From: DT-110 sp964342305
Lineage (GTDB): Bacteria; Bacteroidota; Bacteroidia; Chitinophagales; Saprospiraceae
Assembly (NCBI GenBank): GCA_964342305.1
Contig: CAYFGK010000127.1
Span: 1 to 20,950 of the forward strand
Direction: 5' to 3'
DNA length: 20,950 nucleotides
Of the stretch, positions 14,205-20,950 are shown piece after piece. The position numbers were made by a program, and so were the translations under genes. The number at the start of each line of letters is the position of its first letter. Position 1 is the first letter of the stretch. The notes under the pieces were generated by a model, which saw only the letters and a program-made list of their open reading frames with translations, made no database searches and was not told where the DNA came from.

Positions 14205-15254
14205 ATGAGTAAAGCCAATAGTCTGGGTTGCGTAGGGGTAGTAGGTGCGGGAAGTTTTGGAACGGCCATTGCCAATTTACTGGCTATTAATGCCGATGTG
14301 GTATTGTTTAGCCGTACCCAGGAGGTGGTGGACCGCATCAATGCTGAGCACCGTAATTTTGGAGTGGATCTGTCGTCCCGTATTCGGGCTACTTCGGAGA
14401 TTGAAGAACTGACTGAGCACTGTTCGTTAATCTACCCGGTAGTGCCCTCCGATAATTTCCGATCAATGATGCGGTCTTTGGGTCCGCATTTGCGGCCTTC
14501 CCATATCCTGATCCACGGTACCAAGGGCTTCGACGTGCACGGTATAGACGAAGAAAATTTGAATGGCGAAAAACTACTTCCCCATCACATCAGCACAATG
14601 AGTCAGGTAATTGCCCAGGAAAGCGTCGTCCGCCGTATTGGTTGCTTATCTGGTCCCAACCTGGCCAGCGAGATCATGGAGGGGCAGCCTACCGCAACGG
14701 TGATCGGAAGCCGCTTCGATGAAGTAATTAGTCTGGGAAAACGAAGCCTGCAAAGTGAAGCCTTCCACGTATTCGGTACGGCGGATATCATCGGAGCCGA
14801 ACTCGCGGGTGCCCTGAAGAACATCATTGCCATCGGTTCGGGGATCCTCATGGGACGCGGCCTGGGGAAGAATATACAAGCCATGCTCATCACCCGCGGA
14901 TTGAGTGAGATGGTGTATTTCGGTAATGCTTTCGGTGCAGAGAATACCGCTTTTTTCGGTACAGCGGGTATCGGAGACCTTGTCGCCACTGCCACCAGTA
15001 AGAACAGCCGGAATTTTACCTTCGGTTTCCGGTTAGGGAAAGGAGAGGATATGGAATCGATCCAGTCCACAATGCCGGAATTGGCGGAGGGCGTACGCAC
15101 GCTCAACATTACCCGCCGCCTGGCTGATCACTATCGGCTTAAACTGCCCATCACCCGCATGCTGTACCGCGTCGTCTTCGAAGAATTCGATATTGATGAG
15201 GCCATTCGCTACCTGATCAATTATCCGTACGATGTGGATGTGGACTTTCTCTAA
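14205..15254 (+). CDS. gpsA: NAD(P)-dependent glycerol-3-phosphate dehydrogenase
   Basis: This 349-residue cytoplasmic enzyme reduces dihydroxyacetone phosphate to sn-glycerol-3-phosphate, the backbone of phospholipids. The dinucleotide-binding G-A-G-S-F-G lies at residues 14-19. The loop H-G-T-K-G is at 104-108 and S-G-P-N at 149-152. The catalytic lysine in A-L-K-N is Lys205, and the substrate-binding stretch S-K-N-S-R-N-F-T-F-G is around 265-274, with Arg269. Length and motif order match the family. The dinucleotide motif begins only 13 residues after the ATG at 14205, so no later start is possible. The gene follows a repeat-rich gap, and another inverted repeat lies just downstream. It is probably its own transcription unit. 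Confidence 0.96.
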   Translation: MSKANSLGCVGVVGAGSFGTAIANLLAINADVVLFSRTQEVVDRINAEHRNFGVDLSSRIRATSEIEELTEHCSLIYPVVPSDNFRSMMRSLGPHLRPSHILIHGTKGFDVHGIDEENLNGEKLLPHHISTMSQVIAQESVVRRIGCLSGPNLASEIMEGQPTATVIGSRFDEVISLGKRSLQSEAFHVFGTADIIGAELAGALKNIIAIGSGILMGRGLGKNIQAMLITRGLSEMVYFGNAFGAENTAFFGTAGIGDLVATATSKNSRNFTFGFRLGKGEDMESIQSTMPELAEGVRTLNITRRLADHYRLKLPITRMLYRVVFEEFDIDEAIRYLINYPYDVDVDFL

Positions 15255-15256
15255 AC

Positions 15257-15320
15257 AATGCTGAATGTTGAGTGATGAATGCTCCATGGCAAAACCATTC
15301 ATCATTGAATATTCATCATT
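15257..15320. repeat. Intergenic inverted repeat of GAATG/TGATGAATG-type words
   Basis: Immediately after the gpsA stop, TGAATGTTGAGTGATGAATG is followed by its partner, CATTCATCATTGAATATTCATCATTC. The exact stem is TGATGAATG (15273-15281) with CATTCATCA (15296-15304) around a 14-base loop. Short ATGAATG-like words recur on both arms. It has the same architecture as the elements near 14100 and 18600 but a different sequence. Confidence 0.65.
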
Positions 15321-15389
15321 CCCAATTGAGGACAACGTTTTCCGCTCCCCGACGTTCTATAATCAAACAGATACCCACAAAAACCAAAA

Positions 15390-16391
15390 ATGCCCTGGAG
15401 TTTACTCTTTTTTACTCTTGCTATACCCTTCGCTATTCAATCGGTGGAAGGTGCACCGGAAGGTCCTTGCCAACCACTTGAAGGCCCCGGAGGTACCGTA
15501 TATGCCCACGATAGCGTGCGGATGCTCGACTATGCCGACGAAGCCCATGGGTACTGGCTCTTCGAGCCGGAAAGCCCCCGTCCTGATTCGGCACCGGTCG
15601 TGATCTTTACGCATGGGTATGGAGCTATCAATCCGATGGTATATGGTGGCTGGATCCGGCATATGGTGCGCAAGGGCAATATCGTGGTGTATCCCCGCTA
15701 CCAGAAAAACATGTGGCAACCCTGGCCACAGCAATTCGATAAAAACATTACCCGCGGCATTCAACACGCACGGGTGGAACTACAGCAACCGGGGCACGTT
15801 CGCCCCGATTGGTCGGAACTCATCATGGTGGGGCATTCCTACGGTGCGGCCATGACCGCCTATTTTGCTTCGGAGTACGGAGCGTACCAATTACCAAAAC
15901 CCCGGGGAGTGATCCTTTGTGCCCCCGGGACGGGGCCTGCCCGTGCCGGACGATTGAAAGACTATAGTACCATCCCCGAAGATATAGCCATCCTGTTGAT
16001 CAACAACGCGGAGGATCAGGTGGTGGGCGACCAGTTTCAACACCGCATCTTTTCAACGGCCACCCCAACCGCACAGCGGAATATGCTGCGGCAGATCCCC
16101 GATGAACACGGCGCACCGGCTATCGGTGCCCACCACAATGAATGTTATAGTCTCGATCCGGCCTTCGACACCGGATTGAGGAATCCGACCGTAGTACGCT
16201 CCTTTCGGGTTGGACAGACCGATGCCCTTGATTACTACGGGTACTGGAAATTATTCGACGCCATGAGTGACTGTTTGCGATCGGGAGCTAATTGCGACGT
16301 AGCCTTCGGGCATACGGAGAAACAACTGCACCTGGGAGAATGGAGCGATGGCCAGGCGGTAAAAGCTTTCGTCCCCGTCGTGCTGGAATAA
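15390..16391 (+). CDS. Exported alpha/beta hydrolase
   Basis: This 333-residue protein has an N-terminal signal peptide of about 20-22 residues and an alpha/beta hydrolase fold. Oxyanion-hole H-G-Y-G lies at residues 75-78 after the V-V-I-F-T strand. The nucleophile elbow G-H-S-Y-G at 148-152 gives Ser150. A likely acid is Asp209 in N-N-A-E-D-Q-V-V. The catalytic His could be His248/249 (A-H-H-N-E) or His308 (F-G-H-T-E); I cannot decide which. Cys295 and Cys302 could form a disulfide, consistent with a periplasmic or secreted location. It is the first of three co-directional genes for envelope proteins, with a 79-base gap to the cytochrome gene. The substrate (ester, lipid, polymer or peptide) is not evident. 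Confidence 0.85.
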   Translation: MPWSLLFFTLAIPFAIQSVEGAPEGPCQPLEGPGGTVYAHDSVRMLDYADEAHGYWLFEPESPRPDSAPVVIFTHGYGAINPMVYGGWIRHMVRKGNIVVYPRYQKNMWQPWPQQFDKNITRGIQHARVELQQPGHVRPDWSELIMVGHSYGAAMTAYFASEYGAYQLPKPRGVILCAPGTGPARAGRLKDYSTIPEDIAILLINNAEDQVVGDQFQHRIFSTATPTAQRNMLRQIPDEHGAPAIGAHHNECYSLDPAFDTGLRNPTVVRSFRVGQTDALDYYGYWKLFDAMSDCLRSGANCDVAFGHTEKQLHLGEWSDGQAVKAFVPVVLE

Positions 16392-16470
16392 TCCGGATCC
16401 TCCCGATTTCCATCGGTTTCCCAAACCAACTTTCCCGATTCTTGTTACCTGACAAATGACGCACGTTACC

Positions 16471-17868
16471 ATGAAACGCATCCTATTGTTTTTTGGGCTC
16501 ACCCTGGTGATGTGGGCTTGTAATGCGTACCGGGACCTACCCCAACCCGACCGCAGTGCCTCCTGGAAAACGAAAAAGATCCCTGCTACCGAACAGATGT
16601 CGGGTGGTGATGCTGCTGCCGGCTTTGAGTACCTCAAGAATGGCGATTACATAGGAACCGGCGTACCTGTCGATCTTATCGAAAAGCGGATGGGTAAGTA
16701 CGAAGATACAGTCCTGAAGCGCGAAGGCGCCAACGGTTCTCTGCCGTACGCGGTTACGGCCTTTGAAGCGGCCAATGGGGTAGAGGTTGCCAACGGTAAT
16801 TGCTTTGCCTGCCACGCCGGAAAACTCAACGGCGAAGTGGTGGTTGGCCTGGGCGATAGCTTTTCCGACTTTCGTCGAAATATGAAACCGCTTGGTGCCG
16901 GCCTCAAGCTGGTCATGAAACTTAAGTACGGTAAGAAATCGCCCGAATGGGAAGCGTATGAACCCTTTAGCCGGTATTTTAAAGCCAGCGCTCCGCACAT
17001 TAAGACCAATCAGCCGGGCGCAAATCCCGCAGCGCATTTGGCGGAAGCCTGTGTTGCCTTCCGGGATCCGGAAAGCCTCACCTACACCGAAGAAGCGAAT
17101 TATGAATTACCGGACTACGTTATCGGATCCGATGTGCCTCCGCTGTGGAACGTCGCTAAAAAGAATGCTCTGTATTACACTGCGGTAGGTCGTGGAGATT
17201 TTTCAAAGTTGTTGTTCCAGGCCTCCGTATTGGGAATCCCCGATAGTGCCGCGGCCCGGCAGGCCGTGATCAACTTTCGCGACGTGGTGGCCTGGTTGAA
17301 AACCCTGGAGCCACCTGCCTATCCCGGAGCCATTGATCAGGAATTGGTGGCGAGTGGAAAACCTATTTTCGAAGAGCATTGCAGCGGATGCCACGGCACC
17401 TACGGAGACCGGGAAACTTATCCCAACAAGGTGGTAGCACTGGAGGTGGTCAAAACGGATCCCTATTATGCCACCTACGCCATGCAGGCTCCCATTGTCG
17501 ATTGGTATAATCAAAGCTGGTTTGCCACGTCAGCACCCAATTCGTGGCTGGAACCCGAACCAGGCTACGTTGCACCACCGCTAGACGGTATCTGGGCTAC
17601 AGCGCCTTACCTGCACAATGGATCCGTGCCTACCCTGGATGATCTGCTGGACAGTACCCGACGGCCTTTATTCTGGGAGCGCTCAGGGCGAAGTACCGAT
17701 TACGACTACCAAAAAGTAGGCTGGCAATACCAGACCAAAGATAATGGCAGAGGCGACTGGACCTTCGATTCCACCATCCCCGGCTACTACAATACCGGCC
17801 ATACTTTTGGCGATAAGCTCAGTGATGAAGAGCGATCAGCAGTGATTGAATACCTGAAAACACTGTGA
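16471..17868 (+). CDS. Dihaem c-type cytochrome lipoprotein, RoxA-like
   Basis: This 465-residue protein has a lipoprotein-like signal ending V-M-W-A-C (Cys17) and two haem c sites, C-F-A-C-H at residues 111-115 and C-S-G-C-H at 304-308. Between and after them are D-V-P-P-L-W-N (about 221-227) and G-I-W-A-T-A-P-Y-L-H-N-G-S-V-P-T-L (about 373-389). From memory these are typical of the RoxA-like dihaem cytochrome family, related to rubber oxygenase and MauG-like enzymes. The spacing of about 193 residues between haem sites is also similar. It would sit in the envelope and carry out electron transfer or an oxygen- or peroxide-dependent oxidation; the substrate is unknown. RoxA itself is longer (about 680 residues). 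An ATG at 16456 is an alternative start. It is followed after 32 bases by a small exported protein gene. Confidence 0.9.
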   Translation: MKRILLFFGLTLVMWACNAYRDLPQPDRSASWKTKKIPATEQMSGGDAAAGFEYLKNGDYIGTGVPVDLIEKRMGKYEDTVLKREGANGSLPYAVTAFEAANGVEVANGNCFACHAGKLNGEVVVGLGDSFSDFRRNMKPLGAGLKLVMKLKYGKKSPEWEAYEPFSRYFKASAPHIKTNQPGANPAAHLAEACVAFRDPESLTYTEEANYELPDYVIGSDVPPLWNVAKKNALYYTAVGRGDFSKLLFQASVLGIPDSAAARQAVINFRDVVAWLKTLEPPAYPGAIDQELVASGKPIFEEHCSGCHGTYGDRETYPNKVVALEVVKTDPYYATYAMQAPIVDWYNQSWFATSAPNSWLEPEPGYVAPPLDGIWATAPYLHNGSVPTLDDLLDSTRRPLFWERSGRSTDYDYQKVGWQYQTKDNGRGDWTFDSTIPGYYNTGHTFGDKLSDEERSAVIEYLKTL

Positions 17869-17900
17869 TCAAAAAAACAGTACATTGCCCTAAAAATGCC

Positions 17901-18491
17901 ATGAGATACTATCTTCTCTTTATGATCTGCCTGTTGAGCGGGACGCTTTCCGCTCAAACCCTGGATACCATTACCGAAAATCAGATACGTGCCAAGCTAG
18001 ATACTTATTTCGTTGCTACCGATGACAAAGACTGGGATGCCGTCCTGGATATGCTTTATCCGAAACTTTTCGAGCTGGCTCCCCGCGAATCTGTCAAACA
18101 GCAATTTACGAGTCTGGAAGGTGGCGGGATGGATTTTCGCTTCTTTGATGTCATCATCGGAGATATGACCGACCCGGTCGATTACGAAGAGGAGCGTTTT
18201 ATCCTGCTCGATTACGAGCACAAAATGGGTATCTCCCTCATTGATACCAGTATGCAGGCGGCGGCCACGACCATGTTGTCGATCTTCCAGGGCCAGTACG
18301 GTGAAGAAAACGTCAGCTTCGACGAGGCGAAAAGCGAGTTTACGGTCAGAGTAGTAAAGAAAATGCTGGCCGTAACCCCGGCCGATACTGTCGACTGGCG
18401 ATTCGTGGATTTCGATCCCAAGAATCCTGCCGTACTTACTTTACTGGTACCCGAAGAAGTGCAGAAAAAACTACAGCCGGAGGGGAATTAG
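17901..18491 (+). CDS. Exported protein of unknown function, possibly NTF2-like
   Basis: This 196-residue protein starts with a clear signal peptide ending L-S-A-Q (residue 19). The mature N-terminal part, I-R-A-K-L-D-T-Y-F-V-A-T-D-D-K-D-W-D-A-V-L-D-M-L-Y-P, resembles the opening helices of NTF2-like/SnoaL-type folds. This is a weak structural guess. No catalytic motif, Cys or lipobox is visible in the mature protein. It begins 32 bases after the cytochrome gene and is the last gene of the hydrolase-cytochrome group, so a shared envelope process is likely. The in-frame GTG at 17865 overlaps the cytochrome stop and would hide the signal peptide, so the ATG at 17901 is chosen. Confidence 0.8.
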   Translation: MRYYLLFMICLLSGTLSAQTLDTITENQIRAKLDTYFVATDDKDWDAVLDMLYPKLFELAPRESVKQQFTSLEGGGMDFRFFDVIIGDMTDPVDYEEERFILLDYEHKMGISLIDTSMQAAATTMLSIFQGQYGEENVSFDEAKSEFTVRVVKKMLAVTPADTVDWRFVDFDPKNPAVLTLLVPEEVQKKLQPEGN

Positions 18492-18539
18492 TGGTTTGCT
18501 TTTAGGTTTTCTGTTGCTTTAGATTTGTTCTTTGCTCCG

Positions 18540-18650
18540 GGCTGCATTGTGCATAGTGCGTGGAGCATCGGGCATCGTGAGTTAGTGGTAACCACTAAAG
18601 TGGGTGGGCTGATATGCCCGACGCTCCACGCTCGACGCCCGACGCAACAA
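18540..18650. repeat. GC-rich nested inverted repeat between convergent genes
   Basis: GCGTGGAGCATCGGGCAT (18558-18575) matches the complement of 18614-18631 at 17 of 18 positions. Nested inside is TTAGTGGT-A-ACCACTAA (18582-18598). The right arm continues with a second GCCCGACGC (18616-18624 and 18637-18645), so the arms are built from repeated words (CGTGGAGC, TCGGGC). It lies between two convergent genes and may act as a terminator, but no T tract adjoins it and its composition differs from the neighbouring coding sequence. Confidence 0.75.
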
Positions 18651-18682
18651 AGAGCAGAGCAGCAAGACTACTTCCGACTTCC

Positions 18683-20629
18683 CTAAGGTTGCACATCCAG
18701 CAAACACGGCGCATCCATGGGGTCGATCACCCGGCCCCGCAGACGTTTGATGATGGCGTTCAATTTCTCCCGGGTAATGGCATAAGTACTCAGTAAGTCC
18801 GACAGTTCCTTCGGGCTCATCCGGAGGTAGTCCTTGCCCATGATCTCGGTAAAGGTGTTAGACAAGTTGATCAGTTCCTTCTGATCGCGTTCCAGCGATT
18901 CAAGCATGAACGGAGAGATCGTCATGGAATCCTGGTTGGTGCGAATGACCTCATCCAGCCGGGTGTAAATGGCATCAAAGCAAGTCAGGTTTTTATAGTA
19001 GCGGGAAGATATCTCGCGGTATTTCTGTTGATTTTGCTCGTGAGTGCGATTGTCGATACGGGCAATTTCTTCACCTGCTTTTTCGGCGCAAATGTTACAC
19101 AAGGGATAGGAACGAGTAGCCTTATCCATCAGCCAGTTTTTCTGCTGTTCGGGTTCCAGGCTGGATTGTACCTGAAATTCGCGCTGGAAAAGGGCATCCT
19201 CCATCTCGCGCAGTTTGCGCTGAGTCCGTTGATAACTCTGTAGGCTTTCGATCTCCTTCGGGAGTTTTCCCTGGATTTCCGTTTGGCGCGCGCGGTCGCG
19301 GAAGAAGTCCAGCAACTCAATGTCTGAATAGATCTGACGTGCTGTTTTAGCCGTGGCGATCTGGCTGTAGGGCTGCTGGTTGTTGACCAGGAAAGAGGCT
19401 ATGTCGCGGGCACGTACCAACATTTCCGAATCGAACCAGAGGTCAACGTCGTTCTGCACATTGGAGTACAGACGGGTGTACTTATCCTTGACGAAAGGCT
19501 CCTCATTGGCCAGAGCAACCATCTGTGTATTCTTGAGTTGCAGCAGATCGTAGTACAGATCGATCACCCGCGAAAGGGAATACCAATCGGGATATTTGGT
19601 GCTCAGGCTCGACTTGAACTCATCAATCTGTTTTTGCAGTTCGACGGCAGTCTTCAGCGTTTCGAGAAATTCCTTTTCGATCTCTTTTTTCTCGACGTTG
19701 CGGATCTTCCGAAAATCCTTGGTCTTCTTTTCTACGTAGCCTTGATTGTAGGCCAGTTCGGAGTGATCGGTGTTGTATTCCGATTTGGTAGTGACCACCA
19801 GTATAAATGGAGTCTGATTGTGGGTTACGCGATCCTTTACCTCGTCAACGGAAGTATACCCGCCACTGCGGAAAAAACGCGAACTGGGGGGCGTTTCCAC
19901 ATCCCAGTGTATGCGGTAGAGGGCGGCAGAAACCACGCGCTCCTGATACAACGCACTCAACTCCTTATTCAACAGGCGGATGTAGAACTCGCTGGTGATC
20001 TTCTGTGGATCTTCCACGTTCTCCATGGACCGCAGGCCCTGGTCCACCTGGGGAATGATCTGGGAAGTCAGGGCAGCAAAGGACCCCGTTAGTGGCGCCT
20101 GTAACAGGTTGGTGGCCGTTTTACCGAGGTCTATGGATATCTCCGCAGCCTTTTTCCAGAATTCATTACTGCTGTTGCCCTTGATTGCTTCAAATTTAAC
20201 TTTGGCCACAATATCGCCGTCTTTGAGTACTTCATCCGGGATATTCTCGAGGAAGCGCCCTCCGTACTCAATCAGCCGTTGATTATTCTCGGGGCTTTTC
20301 ACATCGTGGATCATGAAGGGGATGGTAAGGGTGTTCGCCGGATCCATCGGATTCTTGATGCTCACTCCTAAATACATGTATTGCGGATAATCCCCTTTAT
20401 TAAGATCGAGTTCCTTGCGTTGGGACCGGGAAAGATCATCCCCCGAGAAAACGTCTTGCAGTGATTGTGGATTAAGCAGATAAACGTAGGCGCTGTTGAG
20501 GTTGAAATCGGAAGAGGGCATGTCTTCCGAGATCCAGGACTCGACCTCAGAGGCCATAATACTGTGTTGGGCGGAAGCGCCAAGAAGGCTGAATAGCAAA
20601 CAAAAGGAAGCTAGAATTCGTAGGTACAT
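18683..20629 (-). CDS. Large secreted protein of unknown function with coiled-coil segments
   Basis: I do not recognise this 648-residue protein. It has a signal peptide ending A-S-A-Q (cleavage after residue 20) and no further membrane helix, so it is periplasmic or secreted. Residues about 40-150 look beta-rich (Y-V-Y-L-L-N-P, Y-M-Y-L-G-V-S-I). A helical segment follows around 160-235. Charged, heptad-like stretches around 300-345 and 455-495 suggest coiled coil. C-N-I-C at residues 511-514, plus single cysteines at 550 and 642, could form a disulfide or bind metal. No lipobox or T9SS sorting domain is seen. It begins 13 bases after the stop of the small membrane-protein gene, so the pair is probably an operon. 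Confidence 0.85.
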   Translation of the reverse strand: MYLRILASFCLLFSLLGASAQHSIMASEVESWISEDMPSSDFNLNSAYVYLLNPQSLQDVFSGDDLSRSQRKELDLNKGDYPQYMYLGVSIKNPMDPANTLTIPFMIHDVKSPENNQRLIEYGGRFLENIPDEVLKDGDIVAKVKFEAIKGNSSNEFWKKAAEISIDLGKTATNLLQAPLTGSFAALTSQIIPQVDQGLRSMENVEDPQKITSEFYIRLLNKELSALYQERVVSAALYRIHWDVETPPSSRFFRSGGYTSVDEVKDRVTHNQTPFILVVTTKSEYNTDHSELAYNQGYVEKKTKDFRKIRNVEKKEIEKEFLETLKTAVELQKQIDEFKSSLSTKYPDWYSLSRVIDLYYDLLQLKNTQMVALANEEPFVKDKYTRLYSNVQNDVDLWFDSEMLVRARDIASFLVNNQQPYSQIATAKTARQIYSDIELLDFFRDRARQTEIQGKLPKEIESLQSYQRTQRKLREMEDALFQREFQVQSSLEPEQQKNWLMDKATRSYPLCNICAEKAGEEIARIDNRTHEQNQQKYREISSRYYKNLTCFDAIYTRLDEVIRTNQDSMTISPFMLESLERDQKELINLSNTFTEIMGKDYLRMSPKELSDLLSTYAITREKLNAIIKRLRGRVIDPMDAPCLLDVQP

Positions 20630-20642
20630 GATGTGTACTCGT

Positions 20643-20864
20643 TTATGTTTTGTTCAGTAGTTTTACCGCGATCAATCGGATCAATAACAGCCAGGGGAAT
20701 CCGTGTAAAAAGACATCGAACCAATCCATTGGTCCCATTCCATGGGCACCCCCGGCAATCCACCGCAATTTTCCCCAGATGTGTGGCTCGGGCCGGAAAG
20801 GGGCTAGTCCCAGGGTTAAACATGCCAAAAGCACAAAAGCCCAACTGTTTAGGATCGATTTCAT
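20643..20864 (-). CDS. Small conserved-type membrane protein
   Basis: This protein of about 73 residues has two hydrophobic segments (about residues 5-22 and 49-67). A conserved-looking middle lies between them: P-H-I-W-G-K-L-R-W-I-A-G-G and M-D-W-F-D-V-F-L-H-G-F-P-W. The pattern of a helix, a Pro-His turn, a Lys/Trp-rich segment, then D-x-F-D/H-x2-P-W and a second helix resembles a widespread family of tiny inner-membrane proteins of unknown role; some carry an unproven transporter label. It lies 13 bases upstream of the 648-residue secreted-protein gene. The ATG at 20864 is chosen because it gives a compact N terminus with an A-rich upstream region; ATG at 20900 would add 12 residues. Confidence 0.7.
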   Translation of the reverse strand: MKSILNSWAFVLLACLTLGLAPFRPEPHIWGKLRWIAGGAHGMGPMDWFDVFLHGFPWLLLIRLIAVKLLNKT

Positions 20865-20950
20865 GAACGAATGATTTTTTACCGGAATTGTGTGACTCAT
20901 ATGTTTGAGGAGAAGTAAAACGGTACATTAATGATCAATGATGTATCGGG

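Noticed and set aside
14226..14240. A third GGGTTGCGTAGGGGT, matching the sequence before the crp/fnr gene
   Set aside because: It is inside gpsA, encoding the conserved dinucleotide-binding region, and no GTGTC follows at 15 bases. It is a coding coincidence, not a promoter.
16403..16416. CCGAT-TTCC-ATCGG hairpin between the hydrolase and cytochrome genes
   Set aside because: A five-base-pair stem followed by only three T residues is not convincing, and the genes look co-transcribed.
18520..18527. TAGATTTG, an exact TAnnTTTG box on the plus strand
   Set aside because: It sits in a convergent gap with no plus-strand gene downstream and no partner -33 element. It could hint at a small RNA, but one 8-base match with four fixed T/G and two T/A positions is easily chance.

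Overview
The window looks like a chromosomal segment from a Bacteroidota bacterium, most likely of the Saprospiria/Lewinella type; that placement is inferred from gene content, not from a search. Supporting signs are a FecI/FecR/TonB-receptor locus with a DUF4249 lipoprotein, a gliding-motility/T9SS type B sorting domain, YjgP/YjgQ and TapB-like proteins, many lipoproteins and Sec signal peptides ending in A-Q, few Shine-Dalgarno sequences, and -7 boxes of the Bacteroidota form TAnnTTTG. There are about 18 protein genes, no tRNA or rRNA, no CRISPR array and no insertion sequence.

Layout. 74-1085 (minus) encodes an ECF sigma factor and a small one-helix membrane protein, its probable anti-sigma partner. 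1266-3609 (plus) encodes an LptF/LptG-type permease overlapping a PAP2 phosphatase. After a region of stacked palindromes and a strong terminator comes a minus-strand sodium:amino-acid symporter (3835-5370). 5564-10969 (plus) is a transenvelope signalling and uptake locus: FecI-like sigma, FecR-like anti-sigma, an STN-domain TonB-dependent receptor and a DUF4249 lipoprotein. 11102-11782 is a Crp/Fnr-type regulator. Then come a DUF547 lipoprotein (minus), a TapB-like secreted protein (plus) and a very small protein that is only a signal peptide plus a T9SS sorting domain (minus). 14205-18491 (plus) holds gpsA and a likely envelope operon: alpha/beta hydrolase, RoxA-like dihaem lipoprotein, and a secreted unknown. 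The right end (minus) has a small membrane protein and a 648-residue secreted coiled-coil protein of unknown function.

How the parts connect. The left sigma gene has an ECF-like promoter of its own (TGTAAC-N16-CGTCTT). A different ECF-like pattern, GTAGGGG-N15-GTGTC, occurs upstream of fecR and again, at exactly the same spacing, upstream of the crp/fnr gene. This suggests that the FecI-like sigma factor drives both its own receptor operon and the neighbouring regulator. It is the most testable new idea here.

Intergenic regions carry unusual structure. Three of them (about 14051-14192, 15257-15320, 18540-18650) are imperfect inverted repeats built from different short repeated words but with a shared architecture. 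Near-perfect terminator hairpins separate the convergent gene pairs. I saw no clearly new defence or mobile system. No gene-free stretch exceeds about 225 bases.
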